A stretch of 53,185 bases of DNA from Acidimicrobiaceae bacterium (GTDB lineage Bacteria > Actinomycetota > Acidimicrobiia > Acidimicrobiales > Aldehydirespiratoraceae). The position numbers and the translations under genes were made by a program. The notes under the pieces were generated by a model, which saw only the letters and a program-made list of their open reading frames with translations, had not been told where the DNA came from and searched no databases. How positions within the stretch are numbered: the first letter of the stretch is position 1; every line of letters begins with the position of its first letter. Location of the stretch: assembly GCA_016845585.1 (NCBI GenBank), contig JAERSO010000080.1, positions 1 through 53,185 on the forward strand, given 5' to 3'. Positions 1 through 7,409 of this stretch are shown here, in pieces.

Positions 1-285
1 CCGTGATACCGCCCGACATCTGTGAGGACGTCCTTCGACGTCAGGTCCACGTGCCGTCCTCGGCTCGGCCGCACAGCCCGGGCCCTCGATCGGGATGAAG
101 CCACCCGTAGTGAGATCGAGATGTTTCGTTCCCCTGATCCGCTCACGAGATGTAACACTGCGACGACTTCAGCAAAGAGCAGGGTGCGCAGGCGATGGAC
201 AACACCGTCCACCGATTCCATGTGTGGCACCTGCCGCATGTGGCGATCGGAAACGCCGCCCGAAGGCGGAGAATTGAGGTTTCGA

Positions 286-867
286 ATGCTCGCCAAAGAC
301 ACTGAGGGTCGTGCCCCAGATCGTCGTCGCAGTCGACCCGCTGTAGCGGTCTTGCTGGTGTTCGCGGTGCTGACGCTCGCCGCGCCCGCTTCAGCGGACC
401 CGTTCGGCGTCGGCGGGTCCAGCACGGGCTGGTTGGCCGACAACCACGATCATGACTACTGCTGGTCCACCAACTTCACCTGGACGAGTCTGCAGAACAT
501 CGCCGACGATGCAATGGACTACCTGGAGAGTTCGACCGACTTCAGTGGCGGCTCGCACCAATCGTGCAACTCGGGCACCGACGTCTACTTCCAGCGATTC
601 AACACGACGGCGTATCGGGGTCAGTACCAGTGCGACGACCGCAACGGCAACGAGTGTGACAATGCTGATGTGCGGATCTCGAGCAACACAAGCACGCTAC
701 CGAGCAGCGAGCGAGCGAAGACGACCTGCCACGAGGTCGGGCACTCTGCCGGTGCGACTCACCATTCCAGCGGCTATGGCTGCATGGTGAGCGGCACGTC
801 CACCGTGGAGACCTACTGGGCCCACACCCGCAATCACATGGACGACCTGGAGGTAGCGACATCATGA
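286..867 (+). CDS. secreted metzincin-type zinc metalloprotease
   Basis: A 193-residue secreted protein. The ATG at 286 is preceded by a GAGG ribosome site about 6 bases upstream; an open frame extends further 5' but does not look like protein. Residues 1-37 are a Sec signal peptide (Arg-rich start, hydrophobic core, cleavage after ASA). The sequence HEVGHSAGATHH (about residues 149-160) is the metzincin zinc site HExxHxxGxxH, with His149, His153 and His159 as ligands and Glu150 as the base; CMVSG about 12 residues later fits the Met-turn. Four or more cysteines suggest disulfides. Expected role: hydrolysis of peptides outside the cell; substrate unknown. Its stop overlaps the start of the next gene (ATGA), so the two are translationally coupled. 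Confidence 0.85.
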   Translation: MLAKDTEGRAPDRRRSRPAVAVLLVFAVLTLAAPASADPFGVGGSSTGWLADNHDHDYCWSTNFTWTSLQNIADDAMDYLESSTDFSGGSHQSCNSGTDVYFQRFNTTAYRGQYQCDDRNGNECDNADVRISSNTSTLPSSERAKTTCHEVGHSAGATHHSSGYGCMVSGTSTVETYWAHTRNHMDDLEVATS

Positions 868-1514
868 GACCCAATCCAGTACCTCAAACAGGATCGCAAA
901 AGCGGCGCCACGCGCACCTCTTCGTGTGGCTCGCAGCGCTTGTCGCGGTGGGACTTGTCGCCGCGAGTTGTGGATCCGACGGCGATTCGGACGAGGTGTT
1001 CGTCGACACGTACGACTCGTACTTCCAGTCCTTTTCGGCCGACTACAACCCGTCGCCGAATATCGAGGACCTGAGCCAGCGATCAACGGTCGCCGTCGAA
1101 GCCACCCTTGTCGACGTCGAGGATGGACGATTCTTCGGCGCCTCGGAGACCGAGGTCGAGGGAGTAACTCTCAACCTCGTATTCCAGACCGACGACAAGA
1201 CTCAGTACTACGTGCAGCTATCGCGCCCCATGGACTCATCGGTGGATCAGCTGCGGTCTGTCCTGCCGATCGGCGCCCGAAGCGTCATCTATCTCCAGCC
1301 GAACAATGACCCCCTTGAAGGGGTGTGGTTCAACGTTCGAGAGGATGGCAACGAGTGGTACTTCACCACACCTCAGGGCTGGATCCTCGACCACCCCGAG
1401 CGCGGAATCGTCTTCCCGTTGGAGGAGCGCGAGAGCGAGTCGCCGTTCACCGAAACGCCGGCGACGACAAGGGCCTCGATAGGAGACTGGCTCGTCACAG
1501 AGAAGCAGGGCTAG
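864..1514 (+). CDS. lipoprotein of unknown function coupled to the metzincin
   Basis: A 216-residue protein starting in the ATGA overlap with the upstream protease. The N-terminus is positively charged, followed by a hydrophobic stretch and a lipobox ending at Cys (VAASCG, about residues 33-38), then an Asp-rich linker, so it should be a membrane-anchored lipoprotein facing outward. The rest is a mixed alpha/beta globular domain that I do not recognise. Strict coupling to a secreted metalloprotease suggests a partner, anchor or inhibitor of that enzyme; this is inference only. Confidence 0.8.
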   Translation: MRPNPVPQTGSQKRRHAHLFVWLAALVAVGLVAASCGSDGDSDEVFVDTYDSYFQSFSADYNPSPNIEDLSQRSTVAVEATLVDVEDGRFFGASETEVEGVTLNLVFQTDDKTQYYVQLSRPMDSSVDQLRSVLPIGARSVIYLQPNNDPLEGVWFNVREDGNEWYFTTPQGWILDHPERGIVFPLEERESESPFTETPATTRASIGDWLVTEKQG

Positions 1515-1658
1515 CCCTCACGAGATCAACTCAAGGTTGCTGGTGACAGCAGCTCCGCAGCGGTGCGCGCTTGTGGACTGCCTAACACTCCCGCGTCTCA
1601 GAGATTTGTATCGGTGGACGAAGTTGGGCATCGAGCAGTGCAACACGAAGAGTGGAGG

Positions 1659-1783
1659 ATGGCTGTGGGGCCAAAGAGCAATAGACGAGTTGACCGGGTG
1701 GTTCGAGCGTGGGCGTTAGGCATTGCCGTGTCGTTGGCGATCTTCGTTTCGCCAGCGGACGCGGCGGGGCAGAGTCCCGTCGG
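1659..1783 (+). pseudogene. 5' fragment of a secreted-protein gene cut by the IS element
   Basis: From the ATG at 1659 the frame encodes a basic start and a clear signal peptide (hydrophobic core AVSLAIFVSPADA, then AAGQSPVG). The frame runs into the left inverted repeat of the insertion sequence at about 1784, after only about 41 residues. Joining the flanks with the element removed leaves an open frame to a stop at 3357, but that distal part is not recognisable as protein, so I cannot prove the continuation. Function unknown; probably inactivated. Confidence 0.5.
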
Positions 1784-1799
1784 GTGGTGGGGTTCCGAG
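1784..1799. repeat. IS256-type left terminal inverted repeat
   Basis: GTGGTGGGGTTCCGAG, matching the complement of 3119-3134 with two or three mismatches. It lies just beyond the 3' end of the transposase gene. Confidence 0.7.
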
Positions 1800-1816
1800 T
1801 GTGATGCTCGGTGTGT

Positions 1817-3039
1817 TCAGCCCTCGAGTTGGGGCTGAGGATCAGTGTCGCGCGTCTCGGCGAGTTCGGCCATTGAGGTGTCGGACATGTAGCGGCGAGC
1901 GATCGCCCATTCTTCGTGTTGGTCGGCGAGCACCGCGCCGATGAGCCGGATCGCAGAGCGGTCGTTGGGGAAGATGCCGACGACGTTGGAGCGCCGTTTC
2001 ACTTCCTTGTTCAACCGCTCCAGGGGGTTGTTGCTCCAGATCTTGCGCCAGTGTGATTTCGGGAACGCGGCGAAGGCCAGCACGTCGTGTTTGGCGTCGT
2101 GCATCGACGCGGCGGCTTTGGGGAAACGTTCTTGGAGGGTGGCTGCGACTTCGTCCCAACGAGCCAGGATCTCTTTGGTGGTGCCGAGCGCGAAGATCGA
2201 TCGGAACGCAGCGGCTACGAACTCGACCTGGGTCTTGGGGACGTTGGCGAGCAGGTTGCGGGCGTAGTGCACCCGACAGCGCTGCCACGACGCCCCTGGA
2301 AGCACTTGCGGATCGCCTTCTTGAGGCCTTCGTGGGCGTCAGAGATCACCAAGCGCACCCCGGCCAACCCGCGTTGTTTGAGCGAGCGCAAGAACGCGGT
2401 CCAGAACGTGGCGTCTTCAGAATCGCCGATGTCGACACCAAGGATCTCTCGGTCGCCGTTGATCGTGATCCCCGTGGCAATCACCACGGCGCGAGACACG
2501 ACCTGTCCCAGCGCGTCATCGCGGACATGCACATAGGTGGCATCGAGATAGACGTAAGGGAACTCGGTGTGGCCCAGCGTCCGGTTACGAAAGGCGGCGA
2601 CCCTCTCATCGAGGCCGGCACAGATCCGGCTGACTTCGGACTTGGAGATCCCGGTGTCGACCCCGAGCGCGGCGACTAGCGTATCCACGCTGCGGGTGGA
2701 GACGCCGTTGACGTAGGCCTCCATCACCACCGCGTACATGGCCTGATCGATACGACGCCGCGGTTCAAGAATCTCCGGAAAGAACGCACCCTTGCGGAAC
2801 TTCGGGATGCCGAGCTCGAGATCGCCCGCTTTCGTCGACAGGGTCCGAGGACGATGGCCGTTGCGATGCGTCAGACGCTCAGGACTGCGTTCCCACGCGG
2901 CCGCACCGATTGCTTCGGTAGCTTCGGCCTCGATCAACCCCTGGATCCCGAACTGGGCGGGCTGACGAACCAGATCGGTTCCTCCGCCCTCATTGAGGAC
3001 GGCAAGTATTTCGTTGATGGCAGACTCAGACAGAGTCAT
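1817..3039 (-). pseudogene. IS256/Mutator-family transposase, frameshifted
   Basis: Together the two frames encode about 408 residues, the usual length for IS256 transposases. The N-terminal part starts at the ATG at 3039 (MTLSESAINEIL) and carries the first catalytic Asp (LDATYVHVRD) and the second (ISDAHEGLKKA); the C-terminal part carries the family sequence WSNNPLERLNKEVKRR with the catalytic Glu. The frames meet at a GGGG run (2293-2296), where family members read CFQGASWQRC; here one G is missing. IS256 elements normally use one uninterrupted frame, so this is a disabling mutation or a sequence error rather than programmed frameshifting. DDE enzyme for copy-out transposition. Confidence 0.85.
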
Positions 3040-3118
3040 CGGCGTGGTCTCCTTGATGTGCAATTTGGTAGTTACACGTCGAACCTCACGCCGGTGACTC
3101 ACCCCGTGGTGAACCCGG

Positions 3119-3134
3119 ACCGAAACCCCACCAC
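3119..3134. repeat. IS256-type right terminal inverted repeat
   Basis: ACCGAAACCCCACCAC, the complement of the left end with two or three mismatches. It lies upstream of the transposase start. From here to the tRNA at 3420 (about 285 bases) I see no convincing gene. Confidence 0.7.
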
Positions 3135-3419
3135 GCCAAGGGACTCATACCATCCCGCCCGCAGAATTCGAAGACCAGCACTACCGCCACAACAACTCAG
3201 GCCGACAGGCCGAAACTCAAACCAACACGCCTGCGTGAAACCCGGGGAGCTTCACGGACTCATCCAAGCCGCGGCGGTTCTCGGCTTCGGGGTCACCCAG
3301 TACTGGCTTCGATCCAGGACCGGGTCACAGGAGGTCGCCGCTCCAGTAGCGGCGTGACCGGCACTACGAGCGCGAACTCGCGGTGGGGCCGGCCCCGGTT
3401 GACCGCTACCCTCGTTGCC

Positions 3420-3507
3420 GGAAGGTTGCCTGAGTGGACGAAAGGGGCGGCCTCGAAAGCCGTTGTGGTGCTTCGCATCACCATGGGTTCGAATCCCATA
3501 CCTTCCG
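3420..3507 (+). tRNA. tRNA-Ser(CGA)
   Basis: The acceptor stem GGAAGGT pairs with ACCTTCC (3500-3506), the discriminator is G, and CCA is encoded at 3508-3510. The anticodon loop CTCGAAA gives anticodon CGA (3454-3456), reading UCG. A long variable arm and the T-loop GGTTCGAATCC are present, as expected for a class II serine tRNA. Confidence 0.96.
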
Positions 3508-3511
3508 CCAT

Positions 3512-3538
3512 CGAATCCCGGCCCCGGGCCGGGATTCG
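3512..3538 (+). terminator. hairpin after tRNA-Ser(CGA)
   Basis: A perfect 13-bp inverted repeat (CGAATCCCGGCCC and its complement around one central base) just after the tRNA CCA end. There is no T run, as is common for terminators of high-GC actinobacteria. Likely ends the tRNA transcript. Confidence 0.65.
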
Positions 3539-3553
3539 TCGCGTCTGAGGCCG

Positions 3554-3586
3554 AACGCACGCTGGGGTCTGTCCCCAGTGTGCGTT
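3554..3586. repeat. dispersed palindrome, copy 1, between convergent genes
   Basis: Nested arms AACGCAC / GTGCGTT outside and CTGGGG / CCCCAG inside, around a TCTGT centre. It sits between the plus-strand tRNA and the minus-strand MerE-like gene and overlaps the stop codon of the latter. An almost identical copy, with the centre in the opposite orientation, lies at 38481-38519. It could act as a bidirectional terminator. Confidence 0.75.
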
Positions 3587-3800
3587 AGGTGGGCACCACG
3601 CATTCGTCGCCGGTGCAGTCGATGTCCTTGGTGGCGGCGCGGATGTGGCGAAAGCCGATGGACAGGCCGACGGCATAGATGGCGCCGAACACGATCCCGA
3701 GCGCGGCCATGCTCAGAGGCAGGTGACAGGGACAGATGATGAACGACCAGGCCAGCCATTTGCGGCCCTGCTTCTCACGGTTCAGCTCAGCCGTCTGCAT
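3585..3800 (-). CDS. small MerE-like membrane protein with CPCH motif
   Basis: About 71 residues from the ATG at 3800 (an upstream TTG at 3824 is possible). Two hydrophobic segments flank the motif CPCHLPLSMAALG (about residues 24-36), which resembles the vicinal-cysteine CPCHLP motif of MerE, a small inner-membrane mercury/methylmercury transporter. A C-terminal pair of cysteines (DCTGDEC) is also present. No merA, merT or merR lies nearby, so a role in metal uptake or handling is plausible but unproven. Its stop codon lies in the dispersed palindrome shared with the tRNA-Ser 3' region. Confidence 0.6.
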   Translation of the reverse strand: MQTAELNREKQGRKWLAWSFIICPCHLPLSMAALGIVFGAIYAVGLSIGFRHIRAATKDIDCTGDECVVPT

Positions 3801-4471
3801 ACCTCTGTGATCGACCGCGGGCAATGGCTGCTTGAGGTGTCACCACGTGATCGAGAACGAGATCTCCGTCGTCTCCCCGAGGCGAAGACGAGTTCGGTCA
3901 TGTCCGGGCGCCCGGGCGCAGCCGGACACAGGCCCACATGTCCTTCGCCACTCCCCCCAATTCGCTCCCAGCCCCTCAGAATCGCCTCACGCTCGAACCC
4001 GGCTCGTTCGGCGATCTTCAACGACGCCGTGTTCCAGGGTTCGATGAACAGGCTGAGGCGGTCGACGTCGAGGTTCTCGAACGCCCACGTGCTGAGGGAA
4101 TCGACGGCAACGGCAGCGGCCCCATCGCCCCGGGCCGACTCGACGACCCAGTAGCCGATCTCGGCTCGGCCCTTCGCGAGATGGGCGATCCAGAGCCCGA
4201 CCTGACCGACGGCTCGCCCCGCCGACTGGTCGACGATCGCGAATGACCAGCCTTCTCCCGACGACAGACGCCCGTTCTGCCGATCGATGAACTCCCGGCC
4301 CTCCTCGGGTGTGAAGTCTGCCGGCACCGTCGTCAGCATGGGGATCAACTCGTCCCGCGACGCTTCCTCGATCAACGCCAGGTCATTCGCTTCGAACGGC
4401 CGGATCAGGTAGCGGTCAGCCGAGATGGTGACGTTCGGCAGCGGCGAACCGAACACGGCGTCGATCTTCAT
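3782..4471 (-). CDS. GNAT acetyltransferase (RimJ/RimL type), C-terminus frameshifted
   Basis: The first about 170 residues form a clear GNAT domain of the ribosomal-protein/amino-acid N-acetyltransferase type (RPFEANDLALIEE, AEIGYWVVESARGDG, AERAGFEREAILRGWERIGG). After this point the frame reads into an Arg/Ser-rich tail that overlaps the next gene and does not look like protein. One fewer base in the C6 run at 3953-3958 would restore an ending typical of the family (KDMWACVRLRPG) with a stop at 3898-3900. So either one base was gained or the sequence has an error. Transfers acetyl from acetyl-CoA to an amine; substrate unknown. Transcribed away from the cupin gene. Confidence 0.75.
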   Translation of the reverse strand: MKIDAVFGSPLPNVTISADRYLIRPFEANDLALIEEASRDELIPMLTTVPADFTPEEGREFIDRQNGRLSSGEGWSFAIVDQSAGRAVGQVGLWIAHLAKGRAEIGYWVVESARGDGAAAVAVDSLSTWAFENLDVDRLSLFIEPWNTASLKIAERAGFEREAILRGWERIGGSGEGHVGLCPAAPGRPDMTELVFASGRRRRSRSRSRGDTSSSHCPRSITEVCRRLS

Positions 4472-4504
4472 CCGCTCACCATGTCACGTTCTAAGATCCC
4501 GCTC

Positions 4505-5074
4505 ATGCAAACGCCCCCCGTCATCGAAGAACTCGTCGCCACCTGCCAGGCCGCACTCGGCGGCGAGTCGCCGCACCAGACGATTCACGCCGCGATGGTC
4601 GATCTCTTCGCCGACCCGGCCGCGCTCGCCGCCGCTATTCCGCCGTTCGCCGATGACGAGGTGGCAACGAGTCGGCGGGGGTTCAGACTCGGCGGCGAAC
4701 ACATCGCCCATCAGAGCGACGACCTCACGGTGATGCTGCTCGACACGCTGCCGGGGGTCCTTCAACCACCCCACGACCACAGCATGAACGTCGTGATCGG
4801 CGTGTTCGAGGGCACCGAGGAGCAGCGCTTCTGGGCCCGTACCGACGGTGGCGTCGCGCCCGCCGCCGGTCGTGCGCTGGAGACCGGGGACGTGATCCCG
4901 CTCGGCGCCCGGGCCATCCACGCCATCAGCTCTCCCGAGGGCCAGGCCGCGCGGGCGATCCATGTGTACCTGGGCAACATCTACGACGTGGACCGGTCGA
5001 TCTTCGACCCGCACACCCTCGAGGAGCACCCGATGGACTCCGAGCGCTACGACGAGTACTGCCAACACGCCTAG
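4505..5074 (+). CDS. cupin-fold metalloprotein, cysteine-dioxygenase-like
   Basis: About 189 residues from the ATG at 4505 (an ATG at 4481 is an alternative). The middle contains a cupin motif 1-like stretch, PPHDHSMNVVIGVFEG, with two histidines suited to bind a metal, and a later AIHAI...AIHVYLG stretch giving a third histidine. This resembles the double-stranded beta-helix enzymes related to cysteine dioxygenase. It may oxidise a small thiol or related compound, but the substrate is unknown. Its stop overlaps the stop of the convergent OYE gene by 4 bases. Confidence 0.65.
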   Translation: MQTPPVIEELVATCQAALGGESPHQTIHAAMVDLFADPAALAAAIPPFADDEVATSRRGFRLGGEHIAHQSDDLTVMLLDTLPGVLQPPHDHSMNVVIGVFEGTEEQRFWARTDGGVAPAAGRALETGDVIPLGARAIHAISSPEGQAARAIHVYLGNIYDVDRSIFDPHTLEEHPMDSERYDEYCQHA

Positions 5075-6474
5075 CGCGTACGCAGTTCCCGTTTCACAGC
5101 AGCGAGCTCCACACGCTGTGGGTGCTCCTTGTAGAACGGATCGATCGGGAAGCAGCCGGACACCAGACCCGCCCGTGGTGCGGTGGTGCAGTCGCTGAAC
5201 GTCCGACACAGCAGCCGAGTCTGCAGTTCCCGGCCCGCGAGAACGTCGGCCGGCATGTCCGGGTAGGACAGCACCATTCGCCCCAGTCCGACCATCGCCA
5301 CATCATCGGCACCCACGACGGCTTCGGCGACCTCGGGAAGCCACTGCTGGAGATAGGAGTAGCCCGAGCCGACGAACACGATCTCGGGATGGGCGTGAGC
5401 CAACTCAGCGGTCGCCGCGACCTGGCGAGCAACACCGACAAGTGGATCCTCCGGCGGCTTGTACCCATCTGACGGCGGGAAGAACGCGGGCCGCTGAACA
5501 TGCGGCACGTAGTACGGACTCCCGGCAGTCGTGCACACGAGGCCGATCCCGAGGTCGGCCGCCATCTGCATGAGGGTGTGGGTCTCGGTGAGATCGACGC
5601 CGAGTCCGGTGCCGTCGCCACCGAACGCGTACGGATACGAACCGTCGCTGTCGACCGGCCGGCCGACATGGCCCTCGCCCGGTGTGAACGGCATCAGATC
5701 GAAGATCGAGAGTCGGAGCGCGACCGCCAGGTCGGGAAGCTCCCGACGGATGCCCTCGACGATGTTGCGCAAGAACAGGGTGCGACCCATGAGGTCACCG
5801 CCGTACTTCCCGGGGCGATCATGCGCACTCAGGAGCTCGTGACCGAGGTAGCCGTGGCACGCCTTCACGTCGACGAAGTCGAATCCGGCTTGACGAGCCA
5901 GATGCGCAGCGGTGAGGAAGTCACCCACCAGCCCGTCGAGCTCGTCGTCGCTGAGCACCGACGACGCGTCGGCACCGGACGGGCCGTCGAGGCGGGGATG
6001 TTCGTAGGCGGTTCTCGGAATCGGCGCCGCGACCGGGCGACAGTAGCGGCCCGAGTGGGTCAGCTGGAGGCCGACGATCTGATCCTCGGCGAATCCGCGA
6101 CGCAGAGCAGCGAAGTCGTCGACAGTGGCATCGGACATCACCAGCTGGTTCGGATTGGCGCGGCCGTCGTGGCGTACGGCGGTGGCTTCGGCCCAGACCA
6201 ATCCGGCCCCGCTCGCAGCGAAACGGCCCCACCGGCGGCGGACGAGATCGGTGATGCCGCCGTCGAGTGAGCCGTCCCACCCCTCCATTGGAAGGATGGC
6301 GAACCGGTTCGGCGCGGTCAGCGTGCCCGCTGAAGCATCGACGAACGAGATCGGGGTCGACAGCACGCCATTCGGCTCGACACGATCAGCAATCGGCAAC
6401 GCAATGTCGAGTCCGTCGACGTGCTCCCGAAAGGCATCGAGCGTCTTGAGGTTCTTGACCTGTGTGTACCTCAT
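5071..6474 (-). CDS. Old Yellow Enzyme-family NADH:flavin oxidoreductase
   Basis: A 467-residue FMN-binding TIM-barrel protein of the OYE/2,4-dienoyl-CoA reductase group. Visible hallmarks include NRFAILPMEGWDG near the N-terminus, the substrate-binding VGLQLTHSGRY, FDFVDVKACHGYLGHELLS (the HG.L..(Q/E)F region) and PGKYGGDLMGRTLFL (the usual YGGS..NR-like region), then VGLGRMVLSYPDMP and a Cys-bearing tail. It probably reduces an activated C=C bond, or cleaves or reduces a pathway intermediate. It is the last gene of the minus-strand operon; its ATG overlaps the stop of the aldolase gene (ATGA), so it is translationally coupled to it. Confidence 0.85.
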   Translation of the reverse strand: MRYTQVKNLKTLDAFREHVDGLDIALPIADRVEPNGVLSTPISFVDASAGTLTAPNRFAILPMEGWDGSLDGGITDLVRRRWGRFAASGAGLVWAEATAVRHDGRANPNQLVMSDATVDDFAALRRGFAEDQIVGLQLTHSGRYCRPVAAPIPRTAYEHPRLDGPSGADASSVLSDDELDGLVGDFLTAAHLARQAGFDFVDVKACHGYLGHELLSAHDRPGKYGGDLMGRTLFLRNIVEGIRRELPDLAVALRLSIFDLMPFTPGEGHVGRPVDSDGSYPYAFGGDGTGLGVDLTETHTLMQMAADLGIGLVCTTAGSPYYVPHVQRPAFFPPSDGYKPPEDPLVGVARQVAATAELAHAHPEIVFVGSGYSYLQQWLPEVAEAVVGADDVAMVGLGRMVLSYPDMPADVLAGRELQTRLLCRTFSDCTTAPRAGLVSGCFPIDPFYKEHPQRVELAAVKRELRTR

Positions 6475-7409
6475 GCGAGCACGCCCAATCGTTGGGCGAT
6501 GTCGGCGAGCACCGCACGGTCCGAATCGGGCCGTCGGGGCGCGCCCTCCGGGACCGCATCAGAGCCCGCCCATCCTCGCAATTCCATGAACGTGGCCGCG
6601 TTGTGGCGGTAGCCAGGTGTCGGCGGCCGGAAAGTGAAGTGGCCGAGGTACTGCAGCATGTCGTTCAACTCGAAGAAGGCCGGATCGCCCGTCTCCCAGT
6701 GCCGGTCCCGCTCGGCGAAGAGGTCAGGGGCGAACGTCGACAGGCCGAGCAGGTAGTCCGAGCCGTACATCACCATGTCGATGCCGAGGTCGTTTCCGGT
6801 GAGCACCATGAAGTCGGGCCGTTGCGCGTCGCGGATCTCGAGTCGTTGCCATTCGAGCATCCGGTCGAGTGATGAGTGCTTGGCCCCGATGCACTGCGGG
6901 ATCTCCAGCAGCGCGGTGTAGGTCTCCGCGTCGACGATCCGCCCGTAGGGGACGAACATCTGGCCGAGCTCGAAGCCGATGAAACAATCGACTTCCGTGG
7001 CCACGGCCTGGTATCCCGCCAACCAGCCGGCATCGCCATGACTGTTCAACCCGTGCGATGGAAACACGACCGGCGTTCCGCCACGGCTCGAAATCTCCAG
7101 CGCGGCATTGGCGTAGCCGCCGAGGTCGAAGGCGGCTCCCGCCTCGTCGTTCACGAAGGCACCAGCCACGAACTCGCCGCCCGTGATCTCAGCCGTTCGA
7201 TCGAGCACCTGTCGTCGAGTCGCATCATCGATGAGCTGGACGTAGCCCGTGTCCATGTTGACGGCCGGTGTCAGACCAGCGGCGTGGGTGCGGGCGATGT
7301 GGGCATCGAGCGCATCCCAATCGACGGTGCGCTCGTCGAGGTGCGGCAACAGGATCGCCGACATCCCGGTGATGCGGCGGTTGGGGATGATCGGCGGGAT
7401 CGTTGTCAT
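6471..7409 (-). CDS. DapA/NanA-family class I aldolase-like protein
   Basis: About 312 residues from the ATG at 7409, which forms an ATGA overlap with the upstream fusion gene. It is a TIM barrel of the dihydrodipicolinate synthase/N-acetylneuraminate lyase superfamily: ILLPHLDERTVDWDALDAHI at the start and IGAKHSS, whose Lys is in the position of the Schiff-base lysine. The usual GTTGE motif is replaced by MDTGYVQ, so it is not an ordinary DapA and probably cleaves or condenses a different 2-oxo acid. Context (sugar isomerase, hydroxyacid dehydrogenase) fits retro-aldol cleavage of a sugar-derived acid. Confidence 0.75.
   Translation of the reverse strand: MTTIPPIIPNRRITGMSAILLPHLDERTVDWDALDAHIARTHAAGLTPAVNMDTGYVQLIDDATRRQVLDRTAEITGGEFVAGAFVNDEAGAAFDLGGYANAALEISSRGGTPVVFPSHGLNSHGDAGWLAGYQAVATEVDCFIGFELGQMFVPYGRIVDAETYTALLEIPQCIGAKHSSLDRMLEWQRLEIRDAQRPDFMVLTGNDLGIDMVMYGSDYLLGLSTFAPDLFAERDRHWETGDPAFFELNDMLQYLGHFTFRPPTPGYRHNAATFMELRGWAGSDAVPEGAPRRPDSDRAVLADIAQRLGVLA

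Larger units (their letters stand above)
1784..3134. mobile_element. IS256-family insertion sequence
   Basis: About 1.35 kb bounded by imperfect terminal inverted repeats. The left end is GTGGTGGGGTTCCGAG at 1784-1799; the right end, read in complement at 3134-3119, is GTGGTGGGGTTTCGGT (13 of the first 15 positions match). Inside is a single transposase gene on the minus strand. No 8-9 bp target duplication is evident at these ends, which suggests an old insertion, or that the exact tips lie a few bases away. Confidence 0.8.

Noticed and set aside
22..285. 5' extension of the metzincin gene
   Set aside because: The extension is Arg/Thr-rich and would put the signal peptide in the middle of the protein; the ATG at 286 has a good ribosome site.
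1817..3039. Programmed frameshift in the transposase
   Set aside because: IS256-type transposases use a single frame, and no slippery A-rich site or stimulator is present.
3252..3560. Minus-strand frame across tRNA-Ser(CGA)
   Set aside because: It is antisense to the tRNA and typical of spurious calls at tRNA loci.
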